A stretch of 64,000 nucleotides of DNA, from NCBI RefSeq assembly GCF_001187555.1, contig NZ_LFIJ01000001.1, positions 176,307-240,306 on the forward strand. Direction: 5' to 3'. The position numbers were made by a program, and so were the translations under genes. The notes beneath the pieces are model-generated. The model was not told the DNA's origin and ran no database searches. It saw nothing but the letters and a program-made list of their open reading frames with translations. Position 1 is the first letter of the stretch. Every line of letters starts with the position of its first letter. This stretch comes from Gilvimarinus polysaccharolyticus. GTDB taxonomy: Bacteria > Pseudomonadota > Gammaproteobacteria > Pseudomonadales > Cellvibrionaceae. Below, piece by piece: positions 50,072-59,628 of the stretch.

Positions 50072-50839
50072 ATGATCGATCAGTGGCTGTTTTACCTACT
50101 GGCAATACCGGTAGTGTTACTTGTGGGGTTATCGAAAGGCGGCTTTGGTGGCGGTTTGGGCTCGCTCGCGGTGCCAGTGCTATCGCTGGCTGTCGATCCG
50201 CGTTTAGCCGCGGCGGTGTTACTACCTATCTTATGCAGTATGGACCTTGTGAGTCTATGGAGCTTTCGCGGTCAGTGGGACAAACGTAATCTTAAGATTA
50301 TGTTTCCAGGCGTGATACTCGGTCTTGCTTTTGGTGCGGCCATGTTTACTTACATGGATGCCAATATGATCCGCCTGTTGGTGGGGCTTATGGCGTTGTA
50401 TTTTGTTGGCCACTACTTATGGGGGCGGCATGTTTTGCAGCGCGTTGCGGTGCAATCTGCCAGTGTGGTGCGCGGCAGTTTTTGGAGTGCCATTGCCGGT
50501 TTTGTCAGTTATATCGCCCATGCCGGCGGCCCGCCTATTTCTATTTATTTGTTGCCGCAACACTTGCCTCGCACTGTATTTGTCGGCACCACGGTATTGT
50601 TTTTTAGCGTGGTTAATTTTATTAAATTAGTGCCTTATGTGGCGATGGGGCAATTGGATATGAGTGCCCTTGTGACCTCTTTGGTGCTGTTGCCGTTAGC
50701 GCCTATTGGAGTCTGCTTGGGGGTGTTTTTACACCGCCGAGTAAGCGACAAATGGTTTTATGGTGTGTGTTATGTATTGCTGGGCGTCGCCGGTATAAAG
50801 TTGGTGGGCGAATCGCTACTGACTTGGATCGGCGGTTAG
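50072..50839 (+). CDS. TSUP/TauE-SafE family membrane transporter
   Basis: A 255-residue protein with about 8 membrane helices of the sulfite exporter TauE/SafE family. The conserved KGGFGGGLGSLAVP follows the first helix and an echo (AHAGGPPISIYLLP) opens the second half. The substrate is unknown. It is separated from the ketosynthase operon by 87 nt with short hairpins and converges with the DUF1501 gene. Confidence 0.9.
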   Translation: MIDQWLFYLLAIPVVLLVGLSKGGFGGGLGSLAVPVLSLAVDPRLAAAVLLPILCSMDLVSLWSFRGQWDKRNLKIMFPGVILGLAFGAAMFTYMDANMIRLLVGLMALYFVGHYLWGRHVLQRVAVQSASVVRGSFWSAIAGFVSYIAHAGGPPISIYLLPQHLPRTVFVGTTVLFFSVVNFIKLVPYVAMGQLDMSALVTSLVLLPLAPIGVCLGVFLHRRVSDKWFYGVCYVLLGVAGIKLVGESLLTWIGG

Positions 50840-50859
50840 TTTTTCAAGTAAATTTGAAT

Positions 50860-52221
50860 TTAAGTCATAAAGCCTAAATCCGCGCGATCAAACTTGACTA
50901 AGTTAGGGAACGTATTGGCAAAGTCGGCCGCTGGCAAGCCAAACCAACTGGCAAGTGTCGCGCCATACTGATCTATAGCCGTGGTAGGGATAATACGCCC
51001 CTCGCCAATATCATCGTCACTGTTCAGCTCAAGCGATGGCAGCGTGCCGTATATATGGCCACCGTTGACGGCGCCCCCAGTAATCAAATGATGACCGCCC
51101 CAGGCGTGGTCGGTGCCATCGCCGTTGCTAGTGAGTGTTCTGCCAAAATCGGACATCGTAAAAGTAGTGACTTGATTGGCTAAACCTTGCTCAGCGATAG
51201 CATTGTTAAAGGCGCTGATCCCCTGAGATAATTCATTAAACAATACCGGTTGCCTATTGGCCTGATCGCCGTGAGTGTCGTAATCGCCCATTCCCACAAA
51301 ATAAATTTGGCGCTTTACGTCGAGTGCGTCGCGGGCTGAAATTAATCGTGCCACCATCGCTAAATCTGTCGCCAGCTTGCCCTCTGGAAACTGTGTATTG
51401 AGTGGCGTCTGCGTATCCAAGGCGGATTTCACATCTCCTGCCAGTGTCCATGCGCGTTCTTGCACATTGGCGTACTCCCGTTGAAATATATGATTATCAG
51501 CGCCTTGCATAAGTGCTCTGAACACTTGTGCCCGTGACACCTCTTGAGGGTCGTCGCTGTGGGCGTCAAAATGATTGAGTAGTTCGACCCCAAAACCGTT
51601 TATGGCATAAGGGAAAACTTTAGAACCACTTTGAAATATATTGTTGCCACTCAATGAGATATTCATGGAGAGCTGCTGATTGATGTTCATAGACTGCAAG
51701 ATATCTGCCGCGCGACCCGCCCAGCCGGTAGTCGCAGTATCGCGAGCGAGTGATTGGACAAATGTTTGTTGATCATTGTGAGAAAAAAGTTGGGGTGGCA
51801 GTAACGCTTGGTGATTGTTGTAGCGCTGCTTGCTGACAGGCTCAATGAGCGAACCGCAATTGGCTAATACTGCCAGTTGACCAGAATTGTATAGTTGTTG
51901 CAGAGCGCTCATTGATGGGTGAAAGCCATAATCGTGGCTGCCCGCACTCATCGGCAACAGATCTCCCTGAGCAATGGCGAGGTTTTGTCTGACGTTAGCG
52001 TAACGACTGTATTCAGAGGCTGAGGTTGGCACGATCATATTGTAGGAGTCGTTGCCGCCAAATAGAAAAATACACACTAGAGCTTTATAGTCGTTGTCGC
52101 CAGCGGTTTGTGCCATGGCAAGTTGCATGCGTGAGCTTAACGCGGCAAAGCTTGCACTGCCTAAACAGGCCGCAACGCTTTTTCTTAAAAATCGACGACG
52201 TGATAGTGAATCGTATTTCAT
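50860..52221 (-). CDS. DUF1501 protein, Tat-exported
   Basis: A 453-residue protein with a twin-arginine signal (SRRRFLRKSVAACLGSASFAAL, cleaved near AMA) and the DUF1501/sulfatase-like body (CIFLFGGNDSYNMIVP early, DFGRTLTSNGDGTDHAWGGHH late, metal-site-like). It is 9 nt downstream of the DUF1800 gene; these two families are widely paired. Their shared function is unknown. It is exported folded. Confidence 0.93.
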   Translation of the reverse strand: MKYDSLSRRRFLRKSVAACLGSASFAALSSRMQLAMAQTAGDNDYKALVCIFLFGGNDSYNMIVPTSASEYSRYANVRQNLAIAQGDLLPMSAGSHDYGFHPSMSALQQLYNSGQLAVLANCGSLIEPVSKQRYNNHQALLPPQLFSHNDQQTFVQSLARDTATTGWAGRAADILQSMNINQQLSMNISLSGNNIFQSGSKVFPYAINGFGVELLNHFDAHSDDPQEVSRAQVFRALMQGADNHIFQREYANVQERAWTLAGDVKSALDTQTPLNTQFPEGKLATDLAMVARLISARDALDVKRQIYFVGMGDYDTHGDQANRQPVLFNELSQGISAFNNAIAEQGLANQVTTFTMSDFGRTLTSNGDGTDHAWGGHHLITGGAVNGGHIYGTLPSLELNSDDDIGEGRIIPTTAIDQYGATLASWFGLPAADFANTFPNLVKFDRADLGFMT

Positions 52222-52230
52222 AGGTAACTC

Positions 52231-54132
52231 TTATCGCTGTATGGCGTAGTAGGGGGAGGCGACGATTAAGCTTGCCGCATCAAAGACGCGTAGACGCTTG
52301 GAGTACTCGTCAGTGGCGCTGTAGGCCATGTTGTCAATATGCTCGATCAGTAAATCGCGAGCCGCAGAGTCAATCTGACCGGCTGTCAGTAATAAGTCGA
52401 GGCGGTCGATCAGTGCGCTGGCATCAGACGAGATATTTTTTTCAGTGGTAATATCAATAGCGGGTACGGCGATGTCCCAATCGTATCCAGCCTGTTGGTT
52501 CTGCACCCAAGTTTCATCGATATCGCGCCAAAAAATGGCTTCAGTTAACGAGTTGGTTTTGGCGATCATCACACTCTCTGTGTGTATTTGAAATTCTGGC
52601 GCGAGTAACTCAGATGTTTTTATATTGCCCGAGTGTGAGTAATCGGGGCGGTAAAAATTAAACACTGAGAATGAACCAAACGGGCGTTGTCCTAATTTCC
52701 GGTCAGAGCTTAAGTAGCGAATACGTTTGCCAGTGGTTTGGGTTCCGGCTGCATTTAGCACGGCTATTCCTTGTGCGTTAAAAGTTCGCCAGATGTTAGC
52801 CAGTTGTAAAATGGGCTCGCGCAATTTGCCAAAGGTATCGGTTTTTTGGGTATGACCGTTTTGTGCTTCGGTATCGGTTAAAATACTACGCACAAGCGCT
52901 TGCATATCACCGCGTACGCCTAGTCCGTTGTCATTAAATACGCGTGCGGCGCGCTCTACGTAGGCTGCGCTTGGGTTGCTGGTAACAAGCCTTTGGATTA
53001 ACTGCTTACTGATAAATGGGCCGACGTTTGGATGGTTAAAAAGATTGTCCAGTGCCATCGACATATCTTGCTCGGCCGTTTGGCCTGCGGGTAAGGTGGT
53101 GTTGTTTAATAAAGTTTTAGCGTCGCTATCGTGTATCTGTTGATAAGCTTTCATCGGCAGTGTTTCGCCAATGGCATCGCTGGTCCACTGCCACCACTGA
53201 TTGGTTGTGGCAAAGTTCCAGCCGGTAAAGATTCGAGCAAATGCTTTGATGATGTCTTGATTGTAGGTGGGTATCGGTTTTTCTTGTGTATCTTTTTTTA
53301 CAGTGCCGTCAATGTTTAGCTCAACCAGACCGATACTAAATAATTGCATGACCTCGCGAGCGTAATTCTCGTCCGGCCTTATGTTTTTTTCTGGGTTGGC
53401 TTTTTCGTTACGTACCATGCTTAGATACTCCCCCATCATTGGATGCAGGGTGACAGACTCTAACAATTCACGGTAGTTACCAAAAGCATTGTGCAGCAGC
53501 ATGTCCTGATAGCTGGCGATGCCGCGAGTATCGTTATAAAGCACATCGGATACATTGGAGATGACAAATATTTGGCTTAGTGCAAAAGCCACTCGTTGAC
53601 GTAATTGGTCTTCACTGCGTAACACTACCTCCCACCAGATATCACTGCGTTGTAAATCACGATAATAACCCTCCGCGCCCTCGGCCTCTGGATCGGGTGT
53701 CGCTTGCCAGCCCAGTGATAAAAACCGCTCGTCCAATAAGGGCAAATGCAATGTCGGGGGCATGTTAAGTTGTTCTTGCAGCCACGCGGTTTCGCCTTTG
53801 TTTAATACCTCAAGTACCGATGTTTGGGTGGGGCCAAAAGTTGTTTGTTGTAAAAAGCGTGCAGCTTTAACGGCATCGGGCCACAATTGGGTGTTATAAG
53901 CGGGCAGCTCGGTGATGAGGCTTGGCTCGGGTTCTGGGGTGGGTTCCGGTTCGGGAACAGGGGCTGGGGTAGGCTCGGTGCTTGGTGGAGGGGTATCGCT
54001 AGGACCTGCGTTAGAGCTGCCAGAGCCCCCGCCACAACTTATTAGTGCCAGTATTAATACAGATATAAGAGCCGGCGAAGATGGCCGAATGTAACGCCGT
54101 ACTGTTGCAAGGTTAAAACTTTTAATTAACAT
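52231..54132 (-). CDS. DUF1800 lipoprotein
   Basis: A 633-residue lipoprotein (lipobox before Cys33 in LILALISCGGG) with a Pro/Glu-rich linker (about 45-75) and the DUF1800 domain (ARFLQQTTFGPT, RVAFALSQIFV, EYLSMVRNEKANPE, ARIFTGWNF). It is the first gene of the pair with DUF1501. The linker style matches that of the GH10 lipoprotein next door. Confidence 0.93.
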   Translation of the reverse strand: MLIKSFNLATVRRYIRPSSPALISVLILALISCGGGSGSSNAGPSDTPPPSTEPTPAPVPEPEPTPEPEPSLITELPAYNTQLWPDAVKAARFLQQTTFGPTQTSVLEVLNKGETAWLQEQLNMPPTLHLPLLDERFLSLGWQATPDPEAEGAEGYYRDLQRSDIWWEVVLRSEDQLRQRVAFALSQIFVISNVSDVLYNDTRGIASYQDMLLHNAFGNYRELLESVTLHPMMGEYLSMVRNEKANPEKNIRPDENYAREVMQLFSIGLVELNIDGTVKKDTQEKPIPTYNQDIIKAFARIFTGWNFATTNQWWQWTSDAIGETLPMKAYQQIHDSDAKTLLNNTTLPAGQTAEQDMSMALDNLFNHPNVGPFISKQLIQRLVTSNPSAAYVERAARVFNDNGLGVRGDMQALVRSILTDTEAQNGHTQKTDTFGKLREPILQLANIWRTFNAQGIAVLNAAGTQTTGKRIRYLSSDRKLGQRPFGSFSVFNFYRPDYSHSGNIKTSELLAPEFQIHTESVMIAKTNSLTEAIFWRDIDETWVQNQQAGYDWDIAVPAIDITTEKNISSDASALIDRLDLLLTAGQIDSAARDLLIEHIDNMAYSATDEYSKRLRVFDAASLIVASPYYAIQR

Positions 54133-54538
54133 TTTTGTGTCATCGCCTTGTTTACTTTTTACTATGCCAGTGATTGTGGTAAAAAACTATGCATGTCTTA
54201 GAGTATTTAGGTATCAAATAGAGCGCAAAGTTGGGTGCAGCGGTATTACGATATTCGAATGATTCAGCTGTCACCTCGGCCGATCAGTAAGTACAGATTA
54301 CAAACCGCTGGTATTGAGTTATTTTTGAGTATTTCCGTATGCTTATTTAGCAGTAAATTGCGTATCTGTGAGTTTTTGTATTGTGCTCTGAATAATGCAT
54401 CCCGTAGCCCGAGTTAAGTGGTCCTTTGGTGGATCGCTATGCTTTGTATGCAAAAGTTAAGTTAAAACGTGAGCCTATTTACCAGAGCGGCAACCTAGCT
54501 TATAGTGCTTTTAACTATAATGAAATTAGGAGGTCGCC
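54133..54538. other. Divergent intergenic region, DUF1800 / GH10
   Basis: About 400 nt without a convincing gene. AGGAGG lies just before the GH10 start codon. No clear promoter, operator palindrome or repeat was recognised by eye. Confidence 0.45.
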
Positions 54539-56524
54539 ATGCGCACCGGTCACACTCGTGCCTCACTCTGGGGTTTGTTATTTATTGTATTTTTTGCATT
54601 AACATCAACGGCCTGTGGCGGTGGCGGCGGTAGTAGTAACGGTGGCGGCTCGACGGTAACGCCGCAACCACAACCTGAACCGCAACCCGAGCCTGAACCA
54701 GAGCCCGAACCAGAGCCTGAACCAGGGCCCGAACCTGAACCTGGCCCGGTAACAGATATACCGGCCGGTGGTGTCTCGGTGATAAGTCAAACTCCCGCCG
54801 TTGATTATGTTTTTTGGGAAGGTAACAACCAAGGTCCTGTGGGCTCGGCGGCGACTGTTGATGTCGAGCACGAGCAGTTTTCTCAGGCGGTACGTGTATC
54901 GGTTAGTAATCCATCGGGTGAGTTTTACAATGGTCAGCTGCAGTTTCCCACCAATGTGGCATTAAACAATGGCGATGTACTGTTGCTGCATTTGTACTTT
55001 CGCTCAGTAGAAAACACTTACGAAACCGGTGCCGGTTTTGCAACTGTATTTATGGAGACGCCAGACTTTAGTAAGTATGTACAGCATCCGCTGAGCAGCA
55101 CCGGTGAATGGAACGAGTATTTTATACCATTGCAAATGCCGCGCTCTGAAGCCGCAGGTGAAGCAATAATTAAAGTTGGTTTTGGCGATGGAGATCGCGC
55201 TCAAGTGTTTGAAGTGGGTGGTGTTCAGCTGCTTAACTATGGCAACTCTTTAACTTATGACGATCTTCCCATTACCCAGCTAACCTATGAGGGCCGCGCT
55301 TTAGATGCGAGTTGGCGAGCAGGCGCAGAAGCGCGTATCGAGCAGAATCGCAAAGGTGATTTTACCGTAAAAGTAGTTGATGCCGATGGCCTAGCCGTCA
55401 GTGATGCTGAGGTTAATGTTGAGTTTGTGCAACATGCCTATCACTTTGGCTCAGTGACAGTGGGTAGCCGGTTAGTGGGCGAAGGTGCAGATAACGATAA
55501 GTACCGTGAAAAAGTACTTGAGCTATTTAATCAAAGCGGCCCCGAAAACGATTTAAAGTGGGGTCCGTGGGAGGGCGAGTGGGATTCGAGCTTTAATCAA
55601 GCTACTACCATTGCGGGCTTACAGTGGCTTAAAGATCACGATTTTTATACCCGTGGTCACGTTTTAGTTTGGCCCTCAAAGCGTAACCTGCCAGAGTTAA
55701 TGCAAAGCTATTTGCCCGAGGATAACCCAGCTGCGGCAGACCCCGCTGCCAAGCAGGTGATACTGGAGCATATTGATGACATTACCAGTGCCACCGCCGG
55801 TGTATTAGACGAGTGGGATGTGCTGAACGAGCCGTATGACAATCACTATTTAATGGATGCTTTTGGTGATGAGGTTATGGTGGATTGGTTTAACCAAGCA
55901 CGGGCCAACTTGCCGACTCATTTGTTGTATATCAACGATTACTCAATATTGTCTGGTGGTGGGCGCAATTTTTCTCACCAAGATCATTACCAGCAAACGA
56001 TTCAATACTTAAAAGACAGTGGTGCGCCGATTGATGGCATTGGTTTGCAGAGCCATTTTGGCACTTCACCGACCTCGATAGCGCGTATTTACGATATTAT
56101 TGATCGCTATCATCAGGCGTTTCCTGAGTTAAAGATTCGTGCTACTGAGTTTGATGTAAACACCAAAGATGAAGCGCTGCAGGCTGATTTCACTCGTGAC
56201 TTTTTAACCATATTCTTTAGTCACCCCGCCACAGTAGGCGTGCAAAATTGGGGCTTTTGGGCCGGTGCTCACTGGAATCCTGACGCCGCTATGTTTACTC
56301 GCGACTGGCAAGAGAAGCCCAATGCCGTAGCTTGGAAAAAAGCTGTTTATGACACTTGGTGGAATGATTTCTCGGGTATTTCTAATGAGCAGGGTGAGTA
56401 CGCCAATCGTGGTTTTTATGGCAAGTATCAAGTCACTGTCAGTTCGGCTGGGAGCGAAACCGTTCATATGATTGAGTTGTTGCCCGATGGTGAGTCGGTG
56501 TTTACGTTGCCAATGGCGCCTTAA
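54539..56524 (+). CDS. GH10-family glycoside hydrolase lipoprotein
   Basis: A 661-residue surface lipoprotein. Signal and lipobox end at Cys26 (LTSTACGGGGG), followed by a Gly/Ser then Pro/Glu linker (about 40-75), a beta-sandwich carbohydrate-binding-like domain (about 80-235), a short linking region, and a GH10 (beta/alpha)8 domain from about 260. The acid/base is in EWDVLNEPYD and the nucleophile in RATEFDV, both Glu. The usual substrate-binding motif LVWHSQ reads LVWPSK, so the enzyme may not be a plain xylanase. AGGAGG precedes the ATG. Confidence 0.88.
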   Translation: MRTGHTRASLWGLLFIVFFALTSTACGGGGGSSNGGGSTVTPQPQPEPQPEPEPEPEPEPEPGPEPEPGPVTDIPAGGVSVISQTPAVDYVFWEGNNQGPVGSAATVDVEHEQFSQAVRVSVSNPSGEFYNGQLQFPTNVALNNGDVLLLHLYFRSVENTYETGAGFATVFMETPDFSKYVQHPLSSTGEWNEYFIPLQMPRSEAAGEAIIKVGFGDGDRAQVFEVGGVQLLNYGNSLTYDDLPITQLTYEGRALDASWRAGAEARIEQNRKGDFTVKVVDADGLAVSDAEVNVEFVQHAYHFGSVTVGSRLVGEGADNDKYREKVLELFNQSGPENDLKWGPWEGEWDSSFNQATTIAGLQWLKDHDFYTRGHVLVWPSKRNLPELMQSYLPEDNPAAADPAAKQVILEHIDDITSATAGVLDEWDVLNEPYDNHYLMDAFGDEVMVDWFNQARANLPTHLLYINDYSILSGGGRNFSHQDHYQQTIQYLKDSGAPIDGIGLQSHFGTSPTSIARIYDIIDRYHQAFPELKIRATEFDVNTKDEALQADFTRDFLTIFFSHPATVGVQNWGFWAGAHWNPDAAMFTRDWQEKPNAVAWKKAVYDTWWNDFSGISNEQGEYANRGFYGKYQVTVSSAGSETVHMIELLPDGESVFTLPMAP

Positions 56525-56663
56525 CGGGCGCTTATAAGTGGCTATCTGGCCGATAGTGCTCTATCTTTAAAAGTGGTACTTTAAATAGCGGCACATCACC
56601 ATTTGCCGCTTAACTGCCCCGGCTAATGGGTGCACAACGCAAAGTTAAATTGAGGATAGCTAC

Positions 56664-56909
56664 ATGGCGTACGTCACAATTGATGGTGAAACTTACGAGA
56701 AAGAACTGTTGGAATTGGCTAAAAAACACACCACTGGTCGTGGTGAAGGCAATATCTCTAAAGATGAGGTGTTGGATTTAGTCAAGTCGGCCAAAGACGG
56801 TCCGGGTGTGACCGAAACTGAGTTAAGAACACTGCATTATATCCGAGCTAATTTTCCGTTTACGGATGCTGCTGCGGCTTTATTTGAACAAGAAATTGCA
56901 AATCTTTAA
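56664..56909 (+). CDS. Small hypothetical protein
   Basis: An 81-residue soluble acidic protein (MAYVTIDGETYEKELLEL) with two predicted helical hairpins (EDEVLDLVKSAKDGPGVTETELRTLHYI). No recognised family. It is followed 20 nt later by the DUF937 gene with its own ribosome site, so the two may be co-transcribed. Confidence 0.8.
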   Translation: MAYVTIDGETYEKELLELAKKHTTGRGEGNISKDEVLDLVKSAKDGPGVTETELRTLHYIRANFPFTDAAAALFEQEIANL

Positions 56910-56929
56910 AAAACGGAGAAATAAAGTAC

Positions 56930-57352
56930 ATGAGCTTATTAAATATGGCAGCCGAGCTGTTTTTAAGCCAGTTAGGAAGTAAGGGTAATGGCGTTGGTCT
57001 GCAACAGGTAATGGGCGGACTAAAGTCGTTATTACCTACCGAAGGCGGCGAACTGGACGTCCAGTCACTGCTTAAAATGGTGACTCAAAATGGTGGCGGT
57101 ATAGCCGCGATGGCGCAATCTTGGTTGGGTGATGGCGAGAATAAATCGCTCAGTGGCTTGGATATTAAAAGCCTGTTTGGCACCGATCAAGTCTCTGAGT
57201 TTAGTGATCAGGTAGGTGTCGATACGGATACCGCTGCGGAAGGTTTGGCAGGTATGTTACCTAAGCTGCTTGATAAAAGCAGTGAAGGTGGCAATTTGCT
57301 GGGCAGTGTGATGTCTTCGGGTGCCGGCTCGTTGTTAAAAGGGTTATTTTAA
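56930..57352 (+). CDS. DUF937 (YidB-like) protein
   Basis: A 140-residue protein rich in Gly/Leu/Ser helices (SQLGSKGNGVGLQQVMGGLKSLLP, NGGGIAAMAQSWLGDGEN), the DUF937 pattern; function unknown. It is preceded by CGGAGAAA and ends at the terminator hairpin at 57361-57406, converging with the ebo cluster. Confidence 0.85.
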   Translation: MSLLNMAAELFLSQLGSKGNGVGLQQVMGGLKSLLPTEGGELDVQSLLKMVTQNGGGIAAMAQSWLGDGENKSLSGLDIKSLFGTDQVSEFSDQVGVDTDTAAEGLAGMLPKLLDKSSEGGNLLGSVMSSGAGSLLKGLF

Positions 57353-57360
57353 CCCAATAA

Positions 57361-57406
57361 AACCCATGCAGGGCGGCAACTTTATGGTTGTCTAGCTGCA
57401 TGGGTT
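57361..57406. terminator. Bidirectional hairpin between DUF937 gene and ebo cluster
   Basis: AACCCATGCAG (57361-57371) pairs with CTGCATGGGTT (57396-57406) over 11 bp around a 24-nt loop. It lies between the convergent ends of the DUF937 gene and eboC and has a short T run after it on the plus strand. Confidence 0.7.
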
Positions 57407-57413
57407 TGTATCT

Positions 57414-58148
57414 TTAATCCCCTCGTACGTACCGCTGGCCCCAGCGAGTTAATACCACAGTGGCGATTCCCGCCAACAACCACATTGGCGAGAGCAAAAC
57501 AGCCAAGGCAACTCCATCTATAAGCCCCATCCCTGCAATCATCCATGGAATCACGGCAAACCCGTAACCTTTGGGGTAGCGGCTCTCGAGTCGTGCAACC
57601 ACGGTGACCAGCAAGGTATAACCACACTGAATCAGTCCCAGCAGGATAACCGTTTGGCTTGCGCTGCCAGTAAGAGCAAGCGCCGCAACGATATAAACCC
57701 CTAAACGGGTGGAGGCCATTAGCAGTACAGTTGCCCAGTGGCGCTTATGCCATAAATCGTAGGCGATGATTAAGGCCAGTAAGCCGGTGGCGCCCAGCAC
57801 CCCACGGCTGTTGGGCGCCAACCATAACACCACCAAACCGCTGGCAAACAACGCCAAGCTTAAGGTTAATACCGCTCGGGCGTTAATCGCACCTGCGGGA
57901 ATAGGCCTAAAAGGTTGTCGCTCTGCGTCCCAGTGGCGGTCGCAGTAATCGTTAAAACACATGCCGCCGGCGTAAAAGCACGACAGCGCAATAATGATCA
58001 GTAAGCTTGTGGCTAACGGAAATCCTAAACCTAAAGCCGCGCTGGTTAACGCCAGGCTGGCTATGACATTCATCCATACAGTAGGTAAGTTGCTTACCCG
58101 CCCCAGTTTAAGGGCTGTGTTTATACCGGGGCTAAGCTTCAGGGGCAT
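57414..58148 (-). CDS. eboC: UbiA-like prenyltransferase EboC
   Basis: A 244-residue membrane protein of the UbiA family with about seven helices. The aspartate-rich motif is NDYCDRHWD and it is followed by RPIPAGAI; a second, weaker Asp region is near AYDLW. It is the last gene of the ebo operon and overlaps eboF by 17 nt. EboC-type proteins are part of the trafficking locus studied for scytonemin precursors; their exact substrate is unknown. Confidence 0.92.
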   Translation of the reverse strand: MPLKLSPGINTALKLGRVSNLPTVWMNVIASLALTSAALGLGFPLATSLLIIIALSCFYAGGMCFNDYCDRHWDAERQPFRPIPAGAINARAVLTLSLALFASGLVVLWLAPNSRGVLGATGLLALIIAYDLWHKRHWATVLLMASTRLGVYIVAALALTGSASQTVILLGLIQCGYTLLVTVVARLESRYPKGYGFAVIPWMIAGMGLIDGVALAVLLSPMWLLAGIATVVLTRWGQRYVRGD

Positions 58149-59556
58149 GCTGCGGCTCCTCGTGCTGTGGATCGCAAGCAGTCGGTTGCGGATCGTTAAA
58201 AATATGCTGCAAAATTAAATCGCAGACATCGGTGGCCGATACCTGATGCTCGGGCAATAGCTGCGGCGCGGTACTCATAAGTACCGGGGTGGAGTAATCG
58301 CTACCATCGTAAATACCGTGGGAGCCTTTTACTTGGGTCGGATCGGTGGAGATGACATCTAACACATAGCGCATTCCCATTTTCTTTTGTGCTAAGCGAC
58401 GGGCAACTTTGAGCATGGGGAATTTTAAGCGAGGGTCAAGAAACAGCTCGCAGGGGTCAAAGCCCGGTTTGCGATGAATCTCGACTTGGTGGGCAAAGTC
58501 CGGCGCGCGGGCTTCGTCACGCCAATAATAGTAGGTAAACCAACTGTCAGGTTCGGCGAGTAGTATCAGCTCGCCGGAGCGCTCGTGATCCAGCCCGTAC
58601 TCGGCTCGCTCGGCCCCTACCAGCACTTTCGCCACGCCAGCGGTGTTGCTAAAGAGTGCTTTAAGCTCGGCAATATCCTCGCTGGCCTGGACGTAAATAT
58701 GGGCAATTTGGTGATCGCTCAGGGCAAAGGCGCGGCAGGTGTCGTAGTCTAAATACTCGCGGCCTAGGTCGACTTTAATCGAGAGCTTACCTGCATCGCG
58801 TAAAATGCGATTGGGGTGCACGGGGCGCGAGACGGGGACAATGCCGTATTCGGATAACAGCATGACCTGACAGTCGCGGGCGGTAAAGTAATCCAGTAGT
58901 TCGCCTACTAAATCGTCGATCTCGGTTAAGTCTTTGGCAATGTCGCCATCGGGCCCAACTTTTTGTAAGCAATAATCTAAGTGTGGCAAGTACACCAATT
59001 GCAGGGTGGGTTGGTGCTCGGCCTCTATGTGCATGGCGGCATCGGCAATCCAGCGGGTGGATTTAATACTAGTTGCCGGCCCCCAAAAATTAAATAGCGG
59101 AAAGTTGCCAAACTTTTCACTGAGGGTGTCGCGCAGCTCTAACGGATAGGTGTAGCAGTCGGGCAGTTTGCGGCCGTCGGCGCAATACAATGGCCGTGGC
59201 GTTAAGGTGTAGTCAGCATCGGTAGCCATGGCGTACCACCAAAAAGTGTTGCTGCAGGTAAAATCTTTATTGCGCGCCCGTGCCATATGCCAAATCTTTG
59301 GGGCTTGAATCAGTTTATTGCTTTGACGCCAAAGCCACACTTCGTTTTGTTCGCGAAAGTACCAGCCGTTAGCGACAATGCCGTGCTCGCTGGGTAGCTT
59401 GCCGGTTAAATAAGTTGCTTGGGCCGAGCAGGTGACGGCGGGGGTAACAGGTTTAATGGTGGTGCTGCGGCCTGCAAGCGCATTGATATTGGGGGTGTGT
59501 TCACCCAGCAGCGCGCGGGTCAGGCCGACCACATTGAGCACGACGGTTCTTTGCAT
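58132..59556 (-). CDS. eboF: Alkaline phosphatase-superfamily protein EboF
   Basis: A 474-residue phosphodiesterase/alkaline-phosphatase-fold protein. The N-terminus reads VLNVVGLTRALLGEHTPNI and TPAVTCSAQATYLTGKLPSEHGIVANGWYF, with the nucleophilic Thr/Ser and metal site region of this superfamily. The C-terminal part has DPTQVKGSHGIYDGSDY with another metal ligand set. No signal peptide, so it acts in the cytoplasm or at the membrane. It follows eboE after 72 nt. Confidence 0.92.
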   Translation of the reverse strand: MQRTVVLNVVGLTRALLGEHTPNINALAGRSTTIKPVTPAVTCSAQATYLTGKLPSEHGIVANGWYFREQNEVWLWRQSNKLIQAPKIWHMARARNKDFTCSNTFWWYAMATDADYTLTPRPLYCADGRKLPDCYTYPLELRDTLSEKFGNFPLFNFWGPATSIKSTRWIADAAMHIEAEHQPTLQLVYLPHLDYCLQKVGPDGDIAKDLTEIDDLVGELLDYFTARDCQVMLLSEYGIVPVSRPVHPNRILRDAGKLSIKVDLGREYLDYDTCRAFALSDHQIAHIYVQASEDIAELKALFSNTAGVAKVLVGAERAEYGLDHERSGELILLAEPDSWFTYYYWRDEARAPDFAHQVEIHRKPGFDPCELFLDPRLKFPMLKVARRLAQKKMGMRYVLDVISTDPTQVKGSHGIYDGSDYSTPVLMSTAPQLLPEHQVSATDVCDLILQHIFNDPQPTACDPQHEEPQHAPEA

Positions 59557-59628
59557 TTTAGGCCTCGTATGGACAATGGGTATGACGGTTGGATGTTAAA
59601 TGGTGGCGAGTTAATCGAGTGGTGCGCC

